A DNA stretch of 64,000 nucleotides from Pseudomonas sp. JAI120 (GCF_014207255.1 NZ_JACHCZ010000001.1:546592-610591); one strand, 5' to 3'. Positions 45,811 through 57,449 are shown, numbered from the stretch's first letter. Notes: a model not told the origin generated them from the letters alone. A program made the numbers and translations.

Positions 45811-45837
45811 CCTTTTGCCGGCGCTGTCGGCAAAAGG
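45811..45837 (+). promoter_or_regulatory. Perfect stem-loop between the DUF2934 gene and glgX
   Basis: CCTTTTGCCG-gcgctgt-CGGCAAAAGG, exact 10-base arms and 7-base loop, 18 bases after the DUF2934 stop. No T run follows, so it may be a partial terminator, RNA-processing or stability element separating upstream genes from glgX (start 45923). Confidence 0.5.
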
Positions 45838-45922
45838 CGACTTCACTCTTCTTCTCATCCGCTGAACACACGTCAGCAGGGCCGCGTTCGGCCCGAAAAA
45901 ATAGCCTTGCAGGAGCAACTCA

Positions 45923-48082
<2,160 letters not shown>

Positions 48083-48083
48083 C

Positions 48084-49082
48084 ATGGCACTGCATGGATT
48101 CCTTCAAGGCTTCCAGGACTATGCGGACACGCAGGACCTGGGCAAGGCCCTGAGGGCACTTCAGGAGGTTGGCCTGGATCAGTTGCCACTGCCTGGCAGC
48201 GGCGACACACTGGGGCGGTTCAGCCGCCTTGCACAAGTGGCAGGCCATGACCTGCGCTTATGCAAACTGTTCGAAGGCCACACCGACGCATTGGCGATCA
48301 TTGCCGAACTCGACAGCCCGCTGCCGCCCCTGGGCAGCCTCTGGGGCATGTGGGCTGCAGAACCGCCGAGCGCCAAAGTGCAGGTGCGCCGCGATGGTCA
48401 TCGCCTGCGCCTGGACGGGCGTAAAGCCTGGTGTTCCGGGGCGGCGGTGGTCAGCCATGGTTTGTTGACGGCTTGGGATGAACAAGGCAGCCAGCAATTG
48501 GTGGCGGTGCAGATGGATCAGCCGGGCATCACGGTCACCAACGACGGTTGGAATGCCGTGGGTATGGCCGCCACTGGCAGCGTCGAGGTCGTCTTTGACG
48601 GCGCTCATGGCATTGCCGTGGGCGGCCCCGGCGACTACCTCTCGCGCCCTGGGTTCTGGCAAGGCGGCATTGGCATTGCCGCCTGCTGGTACGGTGCGGC
48701 ACAACGCCTGGCAGAGGTGCTGCGCGATCACTGCAGCAAGCGCCCGGAACCCCATGCCCTCGCGCACCTCGGCGCCGTTGACAGTGCACTGAACGGCGCG
48801 GCCTGTGTGCTGCGCGCCAGCGCTCTACAGATCGACCGCGAACCCAAGGCTGACGCCCGGCAACTGGCCCAGCAGGTACGCGCGTGCATCGAGGACAGCG
48901 TCGAGCAGGTCATGCGGCATGTCGGCCGAGCCGTGGGCGCAGGGCCGTACTGCAAGGATCCGCACTTTGCCCAGTTGATGGCCGACCTGCCGGTGTATGT
49001 CCGCCAGAGCCATGCCGAACGCGACCTGGCCGGCCTCGGCGAACTGGTCGCCGGGGACCCCACAGGCAGGTGGCAATTATGA
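48084..49082 (+). CDS. Acyl-CoA dehydrogenase-like flavoprotein
   Basis: 332 residues with the general layout of the acyl-CoA dehydrogenase fold: N-terminal helices, a middle beta-domain (LWGMWAAEPPSAKVQVRRDG, LRLDGRKAWCSGAAVVSHGL, GITVTNDGWNAVGMAATGS) and a C-terminal helical bundle. It is shorter than the usual 380. The C-terminal catalytic Glu region is not recognisable, so it may be a flavin monooxygenase/DszC-like relative or act on a carrier-bound substrate. It begins 1 base after glgX and overlaps the PIG-L gene by ATGA. Confidence 0.78.
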   Translation: MALHGFLQGFQDYADTQDLGKALRALQEVGLDQLPLPGSGDTLGRFSRLAQVAGHDLRLCKLFEGHTDALAIIAELDSPLPPLGSLWGMWAAEPPSAKVQVRRDGHRLRLDGRKAWCSGAAVVSHGLLTAWDEQGSQQLVAVQMDQPGITVTNDGWNAVGMAATGSVEVVFDGAHGIAVGGPGDYLSRPGFWQGGIGIAACWYGAAQRLAEVLRDHCSKRPEPHALAHLGAVDSALNGAACVLRASALQIDREPKADARQLAQQVRACIEDSVEQVMRHVGRAVGAGPYCKDPHFAQLMADLPVYVRQSHAERDLAGLGELVAGDPTGRWQL

Positions 49083-49837
49083 AACCCAACCCGATTGTAG
49101 GCCAGGGCACGCCACTGCACCGCTGGCAGGACTCGGCGCTGATGGCCGAACTGCCGCAGATCAGCGTCGAACAACTGGTACCCGAGGGCCACCGCGCGGT
49201 GATCATCGCCCCGCACCCGGATGACGAAGTGTTGGGCTGTGGCGGCCTGTTGCAAGGCTTGGCCGAGTTGGGCCGGCCCATTCAATTGATTTCGGTCACC
49301 GATGGCAGCGCCAGTCACCCCGGTTCCACACACTGGTCGGTGGAGCGCTTGAGCGTGGTACGCCCGCAGGAGTCGGCACAGGCCCTGCATCGCCTCGGCG
49401 TGCCGTTGCACAGCCTGAAATGGTTGCGGGCCGGCTTCAGCGACGGCCAGGTGGCGGCGCGGGAAGAGCAGCTCAGCGCCTTCATCCAGCGCCACCTCAA
49501 ACCCGCGGATGTGGTGTTTACCACCTGGCGCGAAGACGGCCATTGCGATCACGAGGCCGTTGGCCGCGCGAGCGCCAAGGCGGCGCACGCGGTGGGTGCG
49601 GCCCTCTATGAGCTGCCGGTGTGGACCTGGCACTGGGCATCTCCCGAGAACAGCCTGGTGCCCTGGCACCGCGCCCGCAAGCTCCCGCTGAGCTGTGAAG
49701 CCGTCGCGCGTAAACGCCACGCCATCCACGCATTCGCCAGCCAGTTGGAGGGTGACCCGCAGATCGGACTGCCGCCGGTGCTGGCGCCCTATGTGGTGGA
49801 GCGTCTGCTGCAACCTTTTGAAGTGGTATTTGTATGA
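49079..49837 (+). CDS. PIG-L family zinc deacetylase (canonical copy)
   Basis: LmbE/PIG-L enzymes remove acetyl groups from N-acetylglucosaminyl substrates. 252 residues. The metal/catalytic motif is intact: IIAPHPDDEVLGCGGL (His and second Asp bind zinc, first Asp is the general base, following MshB) and the distal GHCDHEAVGR supplies the catalytic His and a zinc His. ATG overlaps the preceding stop as ATGA and its stop overlaps the methyltransferase start the same way. Likely acts on an N-acetylated sugar intermediate assembled by the neighbouring glycosyltransferase. Confidence 0.9.
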   Translation: MKPNPIVGQGTPLHRWQDSALMAELPQISVEQLVPEGHRAVIIAPHPDDEVLGCGGLLQGLAELGRPIQLISVTDGSASHPGSTHWSVERLSVVRPQESAQALHRLGVPLHSLKWLRAGFSDGQVAAREEQLSAFIQRHLKPADVVFTTWREDGHCDHEAVGRASAKAAHAVGAALYELPVWTWHWASPENSLVPWHRARKLPLSCEAVARKRHAIHAFASQLEGDPQIGLPPVLAPYVVERLLQPFEVVFV

Positions 49838-50433
49838 GTGTGGCGACGCCGTATTTCGATCAACTGTTTGCCGGTAACGACGACCCCTGGGCCTTTCGAC
49901 AACGCTGGTACGAGCGACGCAAACGTGCGCTGACCCTGGCGCTGTTGACTCGGCCGCGCTATGCCTCGGTGTTCGAACCCGGCTGCGCCAATGGCGAATT
50001 GAGCTTCGAGCTGGCCCCGCGCTGTGACCACCTGCTGTGTTGCGACACGGCCTCGGCCGCCGTCGCCCTGGCACGCAGTCGCTTGCTGGGCTTTGCCCAT
50101 GCCCAGGTGGAGCAGAGCCGCCTGCCCGAGCAATGGCCGACAGGCGAATTCGATCTGATCGTCTTGAGCGAACTGTGCTACTACCTCGACAGCGATGACC
50201 TGTGCCGCTTGATCGATCGCGTCCTCAGCAGCCTCACCGCCAATGGCCAGGTGCTGGCCTGCCACTGGCGCCCGGCTATCGACGGTTGCCCGCAAACCGC
50301 CGAACAGGTGCATGCCCTGCTCCATGAGCGGCTGGCGACGCCCTTGGTCGCCACCCACCACGAACACGATTTCCTGCTCGACCTGTGGAGCCGTGACGGC
50401 ACTTCGGTCGCCACCCTCGAGGGCCTGCGATGA
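49834..50433 (+). CDS. SAM-dependent methyltransferase (NodS-like)
   Basis: Class I methyltransferase of 199 residues. SAM-binding motif I is FEPGCANGELSFELA, motif II CDTASAAVALARSRL, and motif IV/post-I DLIVLSELCYYLDSDDL. NodS, an N-methyltransferase acting on chitooligosaccharide after deacetylation, shares this layout; with a PIG-L deacetylase directly upstream, N-methylation of a freed amino sugar is a reasonable guess. Overlaps both neighbours by 4 bases (ATGA). Confidence 0.87.
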   Translation: MSVATPYFDQLFAGNDDPWAFRQRWYERRKRALTLALLTRPRYASVFEPGCANGELSFELAPRCDHLLCCDTASAAVALARSRLLGFAHAQVEQSRLPEQWPTGEFDLIVLSELCYYLDSDDLCRLIDRVLSSLTANGQVLACHWRPAIDGCPQTAEQVHALLHERLATPLVATHHEHDFLLDLWSRDGTSVATLEGLR

Positions 50434-51089
50434 TCGGCATTCTGATCCCGGTACATAACGAAGAGGCGTTGCTCGGCGGCTGTCTGGAGGCAGCATTGGT
50501 CGCGGCCAGCCACCCAGGCTTGCTGGGCGAAACAGTGCAGATCCTGGTGGTGCTCGACAGTTGCAGCGATGCCAGTGCCGCGATTGCCGAGGGTTTCCCG
50601 GTGCAGCGCCTGGAAGTCCAGGCACGTAACGTCGGCCACGTGCGCGGGGTAGGCGCGCGGCACCTGCTCAACCAGGGCGCACGCTGGATTTCGTGCACCG
50701 ACGCCGACAGCCGCGTGGCCCCCGATTGGCTGGTAGCCCAGCTGGCACTGGGTGCCGACGCGGTGTGCGGCACGGTGACCGTCGACGCCTGGAGCGAAGG
50801 GTTCGAGCCGGCGGCGCAGATCCGTTACCAGCAGGCATACCAGGCCCGGGACGGCCACCGTCATATCCACGGCGCCAACCTGGGCATCAGTGCCGGGGCG
50901 TATGTGCGCGCCGGAGGGTTCGAACCGCTGCCCTGTCACGAAGATGTGCAATTGGTGCGCGACCTCGAGCGCTGCGGTGCGTCCATCGCCTGGAGCCACG
51001 CCCCGCAAGTCATCACCAGCGCGCGCCTGGAGGCCCGTGCCCAAGGCGGGTTCGGCGATTATTTGAAGAGCCTGATGTGCGCGTCTTGA
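50430..51089 (+). CDS. Family 2 glycosyltransferase
   Basis: GT-A fold transferase of 219 residues: IGILIPVHNEEALLGGCLEA start, VLDSCSDAS nucleotide-binding Asp, ISCTDADSRVAPDWL with the DxD metal motif, and HGANLGISAGAYVRAGGF acceptor loop with CHEDVQLVRDLE. No membrane segment, so cytoplasmic. Last gene of the ATGA-overlapping set; the 177-base gap after it holds no gene. Donor and acceptor unknown. Confidence 0.88.
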   Translation: MIGILIPVHNEEALLGGCLEAALVAASHPGLLGETVQILVVLDSCSDASAAIAEGFPVQRLEVQARNVGHVRGVGARHLLNQGARWISCTDADSRVAPDWLVAQLALGADAVCGTVTVDAWSEGFEPAAQIRYQQAYQARDGHRHIHGANLGISAGAYVRAGGFEPLPCHEDVQLVRDLERCGASIAWSHAPQVITSARLEARAQGGFGDYLKSLMCAS

Positions 51090-51266
51090 AAAAAACGACA
51101 TTGCAAAATGTAAAAGCGACCAATCCTTGTCTATGCTGATGACGCCTTGCTGGTAATTCAGGGTTGGATTGCCATGCGCACACCACGGCGGAGTCTGTGG
51201 TGAATAAATAGAGTCGTCCCATTAACGGGGCATGACCCAGCATCAACCGACAAGGATGTAATTCCC

Positions 51267-52028
51267 ATGAAGCCTGCCTCTCTTAGTGAAGGCCATCGCG
51301 GCCCCGCTCAAATCTGGAACAGCGCACCGCAGCTGGCGCAAATCCCGCCTATCTCTACCGCTTCGCTGGTGCCCGCCGGCGCGCGCGTGGTGATCATCGC
51401 GCCCCATCCCGGCGACGAGGTGGTGGCCTGCGGTGGTCTACTGCAATTGCTCAGCACCCTGGAACACCCTCTGCAACTGATCTCCATCACTGACGGCAGC
51501 GCCAGCCACCCGGGCTCCTGCGTATGGCCGGCCAGACGCCTGAGTGTGGTGCGCCCCCAGGAAAGCGCCGAAGCGCTGCGCCGCCTGGGCATGCCCTTGC
51601 ACAGCCTGAAGTGGATTCGCGGCGGTTTCTGCGACAACGCCCTCGCCGCTCGCGAGCCGCAGTTGAGCCAATTTATCGCGCGCTACCTGCAACCGGGCGA
51701 CGTGGTGTTTACCACGTGGCGCAACGACGGCAATGACGACCATGACGTCGTCGGCCGTGCCAGCGCCAAAGCCTGCAGCCTGGTGGGTGCGCAACTGTAT
51801 GAACTGCCGATCTGGGCCTGGCACTGCCCCGCCCGCGAGGGTGCGATGATCCCCTGGCAGCGGGCACGCAAGGTACGCCTGGACACCTGGACTGTGGCGC
51901 GCAAGCTCCACGCCGCCCATGCGTATGCCAGCCAGTTGGCGGGCGACCCGCAGATTGGCCTGGCGCCGATATTGGCCCAGGTGCTGCTGGAGCGTATGCG
52001 CGAGCCTTACGAAATTGTGTTTGTGTAA
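51267..52028 (+). CDS. PIG-L family protein with altered catalytic residues (second copy)
   Basis: 253 residues, clearly a paralogue of the copy at 49079: both contain SVTDGSASHPGS-type and RLSVVRPQESA, and both end with YASQL/FASQL ... GDPQIGL and (E)IVFV. Here the first motif reads IIAPHPGDEVVACGG: the general-base Asp is Gly. The distal motif reads GNDDHDVVGR: the first His is Asn. The zinc-binding His/Asp/His appear kept. It may therefore bind but not deacetylate, or do different chemistry. It has its own ribosome site (AAGGA) and its own upstream region with TCTATGCT, similar to an RpoS-type -10. Confidence 0.87.
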   Translation: MKPASLSEGHRGPAQIWNSAPQLAQIPPISTASLVPAGARVVIIAPHPGDEVVACGGLLQLLSTLEHPLQLISITDGSASHPGSCVWPARRLSVVRPQESAEALRRLGMPLHSLKWIRGGFCDNALAAREPQLSQFIARYLQPGDVVFTTWRNDGNDDHDVVGRASAKACSLVGAQLYELPIWAWHCPAREGAMIPWQRARKVRLDTWTVARKLHAAHAYASQLAGDPQIGLAPILAQVLLERMREPYEIVFV

Positions 52029-52275
52029 TCGCCCACTCGTCTGTACCTGTTATTTCTGACAGTGGCGCCCCGCACGATGTGTGGCTATGGTGCAAAAAGC
52101 GCTGCACAGCTTGAGGTGCAGTCGAGAAAGCCATGCCAACCCTTTGCATTGGCCGGTGTTTTCGAACAGGTAACCCGTCGTCCCTGATCCGTATCGCGCG
52201 TCACGTTGTCATGGTCTGGCCTGCACCTGCCTTTGCCGGTATCGGTGCAACTCTCCCCTCTCGCGAGGACGGATC

Positions 52276-54819
52276 ATGCGCTCACAGACTTTGCCCCTGC
52301 TGTACCTGGTTGCCTTGGCGACGTTGCCGCCCGCGTCTTACGGGGCGTGTACCATCAACAACACCGCCGGCGATGACCTCTCTTCCTGCGACAGCGGCAC
52401 GGCGCCGGGGTTTACCGACAGCGCGGGCAACAACACCCTGAACATCAGCACCACGGGACGAGTTACCGGGAATGTGACCTATGGCGCCGGCAACGATCTG
52501 GTGGATGTGAACGGGCCGAGTGCCGGGATCGACGGCAACCTCAACCAGGGCGATGGCAGTAATATTTTCCGCCTGAATCTGGGCAGCATCACCGGCAGCG
52601 TAAGCCAGGGCTCGGGCGCGGATGTGGCACAGATCAGCGGCGGCCAGGCCGGCGCCGTCACCCAAGGCGCAGGTGTCGACAGCTACGCCCAGAGCGGCGG
52701 CACCATTGCTTCACTGGCCCAAGGCGATGGCCTGGATACCTTCAACATGAGTGGCGGCACCATCACCGGAGCCTTCGAGGATGGCGACCAGGCCAAGATG
52801 AGCGGTGGCAGCATCGGCCGGGTCGACATGAAGCTCGACAACAACCTGTTCGATATGTCGGGTGGCAGGATCATCGGCAACCTGGTGGCCGGCTTCGGCA
52901 ACGACACCATCCTGATCTCGGGCACGGCCTTTGTCGGCGGCAACATCAGTGTCAGCGGTGGCAACGACGTCGTGACCGTCTCGGGTGGCGACGTCAACGG
53001 GCAGATACTCCTCAGCTTTGGCAACGACGAGTTCGGCTGGACGGGCGGAAACCTGCACTCGTTCGTGCTGATGGGCGCGGGTGACGATACTGCGGTGCTG
53101 CAAAACCTGGTCAATGCCCAACTGGCTGCGGCGCAATTGGTCGACGGCGGCCTGGGTGTCGACACGCTCACACTGGACAATACCAAGGCAGGCGATCCGG
53201 GCCTGTTTCCCAACTGGGAAAGCATTCGTCTGGACAACCAGTCGCAGCTGACCCTGGGCGGAACGCTGAAACTGGGTGACAGCGCTACCGGCACCGGCAG
53301 CCTGAGCATCGACGGGACCAGTGAACTGTTGATCGGCACAGGGGTGATCGACCCATTTACGGCTGGCCAACGGGTGAACGTCACCAACAGCGGCACCCTC
53401 AACATGACCACCGGCAACACCCGTACCAGCGACACCCTGACCATCAATGGCAATTACACCGGCGACAACGGGCGGCTTGCACTGCAAAGCGCCTTGGGTG
53501 CGGATGATTCCCCCAGCGACAAACTCATTATCAACCAGGGCACCCTCGCCGGTACCACCGCCCTCAACGTCACGAACCTCGGCGGCGCGGGGGCGGCGAC
53601 CCTGCAGGACGGCATCCAGGTGGTGCAGGCCCTCAACGGCGCCTCTGGCAGCGGTAACGCGTTTACGCTGGCCGGGCCGGTGTCCGCCGGGGCGTTCGAC
53701 TACTACCTGTTCAAGGGCGGCGTAACGGCCGGTACGGCGGAGAACTACTACCTGCGCTCGACGATCCCCGTGGTGCCGCCTGGCCCGGTGATTATCGTGC
53801 CGTTACCCACCCCGGTTCCCGGTGAACCACCGCTGCCGCCCAATCCCGGGACCGAACCGATCCCTATTTATCGTCCGGAAGTGCCGATCTACGCTGCATT
53901 GTTTCCCGCCGCACAGCAACTCGTGCAGGGCATGCTCGGCACCTTCCACCAGCGAATGGGTGACCAAAGCCAGCAGTTGCACACCGGCCCATTCACGTCG
54001 GGCTGGGGACGGACCTACGGCAATAGCACGCGCCAGAGTTTTACCGGGACGGTCAGCCCGTCGCTCGACAGTTCGGTGACCGGCTTCCAAGTGGGTAGCG
54101 ACCTGTACGCCAGCACCTACGACAATGGCCTGACCCAACGCAGCGGGTTCTTCGTCGGCCACAGCACCCTCAAAGGCAATATCAAAGGCTTCAACGGTGG
54201 CTGGCAGGACAAGGACGCCGGCAAGACCACCTTGCGCGGGGACAGCCTGGGGGTTTACTGGACACTGATCAGGGCCAACCAGGCCTACCTCGACCTGGTC
54301 TTGATGGGCACCCGCTTCGACGGCAATAACGAGTCGGATCGTGGCGTGAAGATGGACACCCGGGGGCACAATGTCACGGCGTCCGCCGAAGTCGGCTGGC
54401 CGTTTGCCGGGATGGGTAACTGGGTGGTTGAACCCCAGGCGCAACTGATCGTCGGCAAGACCAAACTGGATAAGCAAAACGACGGGATCTCTGACGTCTC
54501 CTATGACGCCGACACCACCGTCACCAGCCGCTTGGGTGTACGCCTGCGCGGTGACTATCAGGTCCGCAGCGTGCCGCTTCAACCCTATGTACGGGCGAAT
54601 GTCTGGCACACCAGTGCCGGGCAGAACACCGTCACCTTCAACGACGTGACAGCAATTGACACTGAGCAGAAGTCCACCACCCTGGACCTGAGCGCCGGCG
54701 CCACGCTGAAGGTAGCCACGGGCATCAGCCTGTACGCCGAGGTGGGCTACAACCGCAACCTGGACAGCAACACCTTCAACGGCCGCCAGGGCACGGTCGG
54801 CCTGAGAATGGAGTTCTAA
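52276..54819 (+). CDS. Type V autotransporter with beta-helix passenger
   Basis: 847 residues. Signal peptide ends PASYGA. The passenger (about 25-500) is built of repeating Gly/Asn/Asp-rich turns (MSGGTITG, ISGGQAGAV, MSGGRIIGN, VSGGDVNGQ), the look of a right-handed beta-helix. A proline-rich hinge lies at about 495-535 (VVPPGPVIIVPLPTPVPGEP). The C-terminal beta-barrel (about 568-847) begins FTSGWGRTYGN and ends VGLRMEF with the terminal Phe required for BAM-mediated insertion. No protease triad or RGD seen. Probably a surface adhesin or biofilm factor. Its stop touches the stop of the convergent permease. Confidence 0.9.
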   Translation: MRSQTLPLLYLVALATLPPASYGACTINNTAGDDLSSCDSGTAPGFTDSAGNNTLNISTTGRVTGNVTYGAGNDLVDVNGPSAGIDGNLNQGDGSNIFRLNLGSITGSVSQGSGADVAQISGGQAGAVTQGAGVDSYAQSGGTIASLAQGDGLDTFNMSGGTITGAFEDGDQAKMSGGSIGRVDMKLDNNLFDMSGGRIIGNLVAGFGNDTILISGTAFVGGNISVSGGNDVVTVSGGDVNGQILLSFGNDEFGWTGGNLHSFVLMGAGDDTAVLQNLVNAQLAAAQLVDGGLGVDTLTLDNTKAGDPGLFPNWESIRLDNQSQLTLGGTLKLGDSATGTGSLSIDGTSELLIGTGVIDPFTAGQRVNVTNSGTLNMTTGNTRTSDTLTINGNYTGDNGRLALQSALGADDSPSDKLIINQGTLAGTTALNVTNLGGAGAATLQDGIQVVQALNGASGSGNAFTLAGPVSAGAFDYYLFKGGVTAGTAENYYLRSTIPVVPPGPVIIVPLPTPVPGEPPLPPNPGTEPIPIYRPEVPIYAALFPAAQQLVQGMLGTFHQRMGDQSQQLHTGPFTSGWGRTYGNSTRQSFTGTVSPSLDSSVTGFQVGSDLYASTYDNGLTQRSGFFVGHSTLKGNIKGFNGGWQDKDAGKTTLRGDSLGVYWTLIRANQAYLDLVLMGTRFDGNNESDRGVKMDTRGHNVTASAEVGWPFAGMGNWVVEPQAQLIVGKTKLDKQNDGISDVSYDADTTVTSRLGVRLRGDYQVRSVPLQPYVRANVWHTSAGQNTVTFNDVTAIDTEQKSTTLDLSAGATLKVATGISLYAEVGYNRNLDSNTFNGRQGTVGLRMEF

Positions 54820-56226
54820 TCACCTATGACCGGGATTGACCACCCCGGCCGCCTTGAAGCGTGAAAACTGAAAGGCAATGCCCAGCCAGATAAACCAGGC
54901 CGGCATCACGCATAGCGCCAAGCGTGTATCCGGCCGCAACGCCAGCAGGCACAACACGAAGGCCAGGAACGCCAGGGAAAACCAGGCCATCGGCACACCG
55001 CCGGGCATCTTGTAGAGGGATTTGGCGTGCAGGTCCGGGCGTTTTTTGCGATAGGCGATATAGGACGCGAGGATGGTCGACCAGGTGAAAATCACCAGGA
55101 TCGCCGACACCGTCGACACAATCGTGAAGGCAGTCATCACCTCCGGCACCACAAACAGCAGCGCCAGGCCGAGCAGCATCAAAAACGTGGTAAATGCCAG
55201 GCTGATAAACGGCACGCTGCTTTTCGACAGCCGACCGAAGATACCCGGTGCGTCCCCCAGGTCTGCCAGGCCGAATAACATGCGGCTGGCGGAAAACACT
55301 CCACTGTTGGCCGACGATGCCGCCGAGGTCAGCACCACGAAATTGACGATCCCCGCCGCAGCCGGAAAGCCTGCTACCAAAAACAACTCAACGAACGGAC
55401 TTTTGCTCGGCGACACCTGTTGCCACGACGTCACCGCAATGATGCACGCCAGGGCCAGCACGTAGAACAAGATGATGCGCAGCGGTATCGAGTTGATCGC
55501 CTTGGGCAAGGTCTTCTCCGGCGCACGGGTTTCAGCCGCTGCGGTGCCGATCAGTTCGGTGCCGGCAAAGGAAAAGATCGCCATCTGGAACCCGGCGAAA
55601 AAGCCGAACAGGCCATTGGGAAACGCCGCCTGTTTATCCAGCAGGTGGCTCAAGGACGCCGTGACGCCAGTGGGCGAGACAAACGAGCTGGCAATCAGCA
55701 CCACACTCACACCGATCAGGGTCAGCACCGCGATGATCTTGATGATCGCGAACCAGAACTCCACTTCACCGAACAGTTTTACCGTCAGCACGTTCAACGC
55801 GAACAGCGTCAGCAGCATGCCCACCGCCGGGATCCACGCCGGCACATGCGGGAACCAGTACTGGAAAAACCCGCCGACCACCACCGCATCCCCCACCACC
55901 GCCACGCTCCAGCTCAGCCAGTACGACCAGCCGAGAAAGAACGCCGCACGCGGCCCCAGGTAAGCGCCGGCAAAGTCGGCGAAGCTCTTGAAGTTGAGGT
56001 TGGACAGCAGCAGCTCACCCATGGCGCGCATCACGAAATACACGAACAGCCCGATGATCATGTAGATCAGGATGATCGAGGTACCGGACAACGCGATGAT
56101 CTTGCCGGAGCCCATGAACAGGCCGGTGCCGATCGCACCGCCCATGGCCATCAACTGGATATGGCGGTTGCTCAGGGTGCGTTGCAATGCAGGCTTTTCA
56201 CAAAGCCCGGACGTGGTTGTTTTCAT
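54820..56226 (-). CDS. CycA-like amino acid permease (APC superfamily)
   Basis: Proton-coupled importer with 12 hydrophobic segments, 468 residues from MKTTTSGLCEK; AGAGG upstream supports ATG 56226 over the longer frame. NRHIQLMAMGGAIGTGLFMGSGK (TM1, substrate loop), FVMRAMGELLLSNL, VKLFGEVEFWFAIIKI and FAGTELIGTAAAETRAPEKTLPKAINSIPLRI closely follow E. coli CycA, the D-serine/D-alanine/glycine carrier. It is 67 bases downstream of an acetylpolyamine deacetylase gene and probably in its operon, so the true substrate may be linked to polyamines or derived amino acids. Confidence 0.9.
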   Translation of the reverse strand: MKTTTSGLCEKPALQRTLSNRHIQLMAMGGAIGTGLFMGSGKIIALSGTSIILIYMIIGLFVYFVMRAMGELLLSNLNFKSFADFAGAYLGPRAAFFLGWSYWLSWSVAVVGDAVVVGGFFQYWFPHVPAWIPAVGMLLTLFALNVLTVKLFGEVEFWFAIIKIIAVLTLIGVSVVLIASSFVSPTGVTASLSHLLDKQAAFPNGLFGFFAGFQMAIFSFAGTELIGTAAAETRAPEKTLPKAINSIPLRIILFYVLALACIIAVTSWQQVSPSKSPFVELFLVAGFPAAAGIVNFVVLTSAASSANSGVFSASRMLFGLADLGDAPGIFGRLSKSSVPFISLAFTTFLMLLGLALLFVVPEVMTAFTIVSTVSAILVIFTWSTILASYIAYRKKRPDLHAKSLYKMPGGVPMAWFSLAFLAFVLCLLALRPDTRLALCVMPAWFIWLGIAFQFSRFKAAGVVNPGHR

Positions 56227-56293
56227 CACAAAACCTCTTGTTATGTTTTTGAGTTTTGGCAGAAAAAAGAATCGAGCGCGTGTTGTTATTGGC

Positions 56294-57328
56294 TCAGGCG
56301 GTCTTGCTTTCGAAGCCGTGCAGGACGTTGACGGCATTGATGCCGATCTCATCGACCATGTAGCCGCCTTCCATCACGAACAGTGTCGGGACGCCGACGC
56401 TGGCGATGAGCTCGCCCATGCTGAGGAAGTCCTGGCTGTCGAGCAGGAAGTGGCTGATGGGGTCGTCCTTGAAGGTGTCGACGCCGAGGGAGATCACCAG
56501 CACGTCGGGGGCGAAGTGTTTCAGTTGCTGGCAAGCGTGGATCAGCGCGGTTTTGTACTGACCCCACGTGGTGTTTTTCGGCAAAGGGTAATTAAGGTTG
56601 AAGCCCTCCCCGGCACCTGCGCCGCGTTCGCTGGCGGCGCCGGAAAAATACGGATAGGACACCGAAGGCTCGCCGTGCAGGGAGATGAACAGCACATCCG
56701 GGCGGTCGTAGAAAATATTCTGCGTACCGTTACCGTGGTGGAAATCCACATCCAGTACCGCGACGCGCTTGGCGCCTTGGGTGATGGCCTGTTGCGCGGC
56801 AATCGCGGCGTTGTTGAGGTAGCAATAGCCGCCCATGTATTCGCGGGCCGCATGGTGCCCCGGTGGGCGGCACAGGGCGAAGGCGCTGTTGTGGCCTTCG
56901 TCGATCAGCGCGAGGCCGGTGAGCGCAATATCTGCGCTGGTCTTGACGGCGTGCCAGGTGGTGGCGGTGATCGGCGAGCCGGCGTCCATGGCGAAAAAGC
57001 CCAGCTTGCCGTCGATAAAGTCCGGCACCTGTTGATTGGCCAGGTCGCGCACCGGCCATACCAGCGGCAGCGCGTCATGGCTGCGGCCGATGGCGGTCCA
57101 TTCGGCCCAGGCGGTTTCGAGGAAGCTGACGTAGCGTTCGCTGTGGGCGTTGACGTAACAGGCACGCTCAAAGCTGCGCGGCACGATGATATCGCCCAGC
57201 CCAACGTGTCGGACGCGGTCACGCACGGTGTCGGCGCGGCTGGGTTGTTCGAATGAGGGCTTGAGCACGCCGTCCTTGAGTTCGGTGCCGTGGTGCAAAC
57301 GGTGGTCATCACTAAAAACAGTCAGCAT
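56294..57328 (-). CDS. aphA: Acetylpolyamine amidohydrolase (class II HDAC family)
   Basis: Zinc hydrolase that deacetylates acetylputrescine, acetylcadaverine and similar compounds for use as carbon/nitrogen source. 344 residues, as for P. aeruginosa AphA/AphB. Catalytic His pair 158-159 in CRPPGHHA; zinc ligands Asp195 and His197 in VLDVDFHHGNGTQ and Asp284 in LGVDTFKDDP; the Tyr is in EGGYMVDEIG. The L1-type insertion DAGSPITATTW typical of polyamine enzymes is present. Upstream and divergent is an Lrp-type regulator. Whether it corresponds to AphA or AphB cannot be settled here. Confidence 0.9.
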   Translation of the reverse strand: MLTVFSDDHRLHHGTELKDGVLKPSFEQPSRADTVRDRVRHVGLGDIIVPRSFERACYVNAHSERYVSFLETAWAEWTAIGRSHDALPLVWPVRDLANQQVPDFIDGKLGFFAMDAGSPITATTWHAVKTSADIALTGLALIDEGHNSAFALCRPPGHHAAREYMGGYCYLNNAAIAAQQAITQGAKRVAVLDVDFHHGNGTQNIFYDRPDVLFISLHGEPSVSYPYFSGAASERGAGAGEGFNLNYPLPKNTTWGQYKTALIHACQQLKHFAPDVLVISLGVDTFKDDPISHFLLDSQDFLSMGELIASVGVPTLFVMEGGYMVDEIGINAVNVLHGFESKTA

Positions 57329-57449
57329 TTGGATACATCCGCCAGTAAAAGACAGGGTCTATTTTGTTCTGGCAGCGCAGGGCTTTCTTTGCTTTTACTT
57401 CTGACGCTGATAGCTTTATCGGGTGTTTTTACCCACGCGATAGCCAAAT

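Noticed and set aside
51090..51266. Gap before the second PIG-L gene checked for a small gene or sRNA
   Set aside because: No frame with a ribosome site and no terminator; only a weak RpoS-like -10 was seen.
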